5,204 nt of DNA from an uncultured Chloroflexota bacterium. Its GTDB lineage: Bacteria; Chloroflexota; Dehalococcoidia; Lucifugimonadales; CAJWER01. The notes beneath the pieces were generated by a model. The model saw nothing but the letters and a program-made list of their open reading frames with translations, made no database searches and had not been told where the DNA came from. The DNA lies in assembly GCA_913030785.1 (NCBI GenBank), contig CAJWER010000218.1:1-5204 (forward strand), given 5' to 3'. The position numbers and the translations under genes are program-made. Every line of letters begins with the position of its first letter. The stretch's first letter is position 1. This document shows, one piece after another, positions 4,803 to 5,204 of this stretch.

Positions 4803-5153
4803 ATGAGACGCCTCGGAATACTGATAGCAATGTCCACCGTACTGCTGGCGGCACTTGCCTGCTCTGGCGGGGGAGCTGCCGCGCCGACACCTTCGGCCGA
4901 CACGACTCCGACGCCGGCCGCCGAGGCCAAGTCCGGCGGAATCGAGGGCACCGTTACCGGTCCCGAAGGCGAGCCCGTGTCGGGAATGAGGGTTGCGATT
5001 GTACGTGGAACGGCGTCCTATCCGGAGATTGCCCCGGAGACCGATGACGAGGGCCACTACAACCTTTCTGGCATTACACCGGGGACATACGATGTCGCCG
5101 CGTACGACAGCGATGGCGAAACGGCCGCCCTTGAAGCGCGGGTGACCGGGTGA
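4803..5153 (+). CDS. Small lipoprotein with carboxypeptidase-regulatory-like domain
   Basis: The 116-residue product has a signal peptide (MRRLGILIAMSTVLLAALAC) whose Cys20 is in a somewhat relaxed lipobox, ALAC. Cleavage there and lipid attachment would tether it to the outside of the cytoplasmic membrane. A Gly/Ala/Pro/Thr-rich linker (about 21-44) leads to one beta-sandwich of the carboxypeptidase-regulatory-like/Cna-B type from about 46. Landmarks are GGIEGTVTGPEGEPVSGMRVA, DDEGHYNLSGITPGTYDVAAYD and a short last strand. Such domains are structural or ligand-binding; no catalytic residues are apparent and the specific role is unknown. AGGAG at 4793-4797, five bases before the ATG, supports the start. 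A weak hairpin (4744-4758) lies in its leader. The domain ends early at TGA compared with longer relatives, so a slightly truncated last strand or a late frameshift is possible. Confidence 0.8.
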   Translation: MRRLGILIAMSTVLLAALACSGGGAAAPTPSADTTPTPAAEAKSGGIEGTVTGPEGEPVSGMRVAIVRGTASYPEIAPETDDEGHYNLSGITPGTYDVAAYDSDGETAALEARVTG

Positions 5154-5158
5154 CTTTC

Positions 5159-5204
5159 GTGGGAGGGAAACGCAAGTCGTCCACTAAGAAAACTGATTCG
5201 CCGT
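5159..5204 (+). CDS. Possible start of a further gene, cut by the window end
   Basis: A GTG at 5159 lies five bases after GGGTGA (5148-5153), which overlaps the lipoprotein stop. The frame then stays open to the window edge with a Lys/Ser-rich beginning (GGKRKSSTKKTDSP). It could be a coupled gene or a frameshifted tail of the lipoprotein. Fifteen codons are too few to decide. Confidence 0.25.
   Translation, partial: MGGKRKSSTKKTDSP

Overview
The window is bacterial DNA, GC-rich, with protein families and gene pairings most like Chloroflexota (Dehalococcoidia or a related lineage). That placement is inferred from family resemblance and not from a marker gene.

Left block (about 1-2220, minus strand): a tight two-gene operon. 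The upstream gene encodes a CPA1-type Na+/H+ antiporter fused to a C-terminal rhodanese domain. A few bases downstream lies the N-terminal domain of an aminodeoxychorismate synthase component I (PabB), whose catalytic domain lies beyond the window edge. The antiporter gene needs one -1 frame correction near 1870-1873. It also has an in-frame TGA at 767-769, two codons after the rhodanese active-site Cys. This is where relatives carry the second Cys of a CxCPNEATSA-type loop. The conserved rhodanese sequence continues in frame for 43 more codons to a normal TGA, and a stem-loop sits 21 nt downstream of the internal TGA. The best reading is a selenocysteine-containing rhodanese-antiporter fusion, which is the main discovery candidate here. 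The PabB frame also breaks, near 100-150.

Middle block (2221-4317): a long intergenic region with G-rich composite repeats, then a textbook SOS promoter. A LexA box of the Gram-positive type lies between near-consensus -35 and -10 elements. It drives an ImuB-like catalytically dead Y-family polymerase with a beta-clamp-binding motif, and an overlapping DUF6504-type small protein. These two genes form a DNA-damage-inducible translesion mutagenesis cassette; the usual partner DnaE2 is not in the window. The leader between promoter and imuB holds a four-codon mini-ORF with a good Shine-Dalgarno and a strong hairpin.

The cassette is bracketed by two same-orientation copies of a composite repeat: GTGCTGCGCAC-containing units followed by a two-hairpin tail. 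The right copy is embedded in the 3' end of the DUF6504 gene and supplies about 30 codons, in frame.

Right block (4430-5204): two tiny coupled open frames of uncertain reality, a small secreted lipoprotein with a carboxypeptidase-regulatory-like beta-sandwich domain, and possibly the first codons of another gene at the edge.
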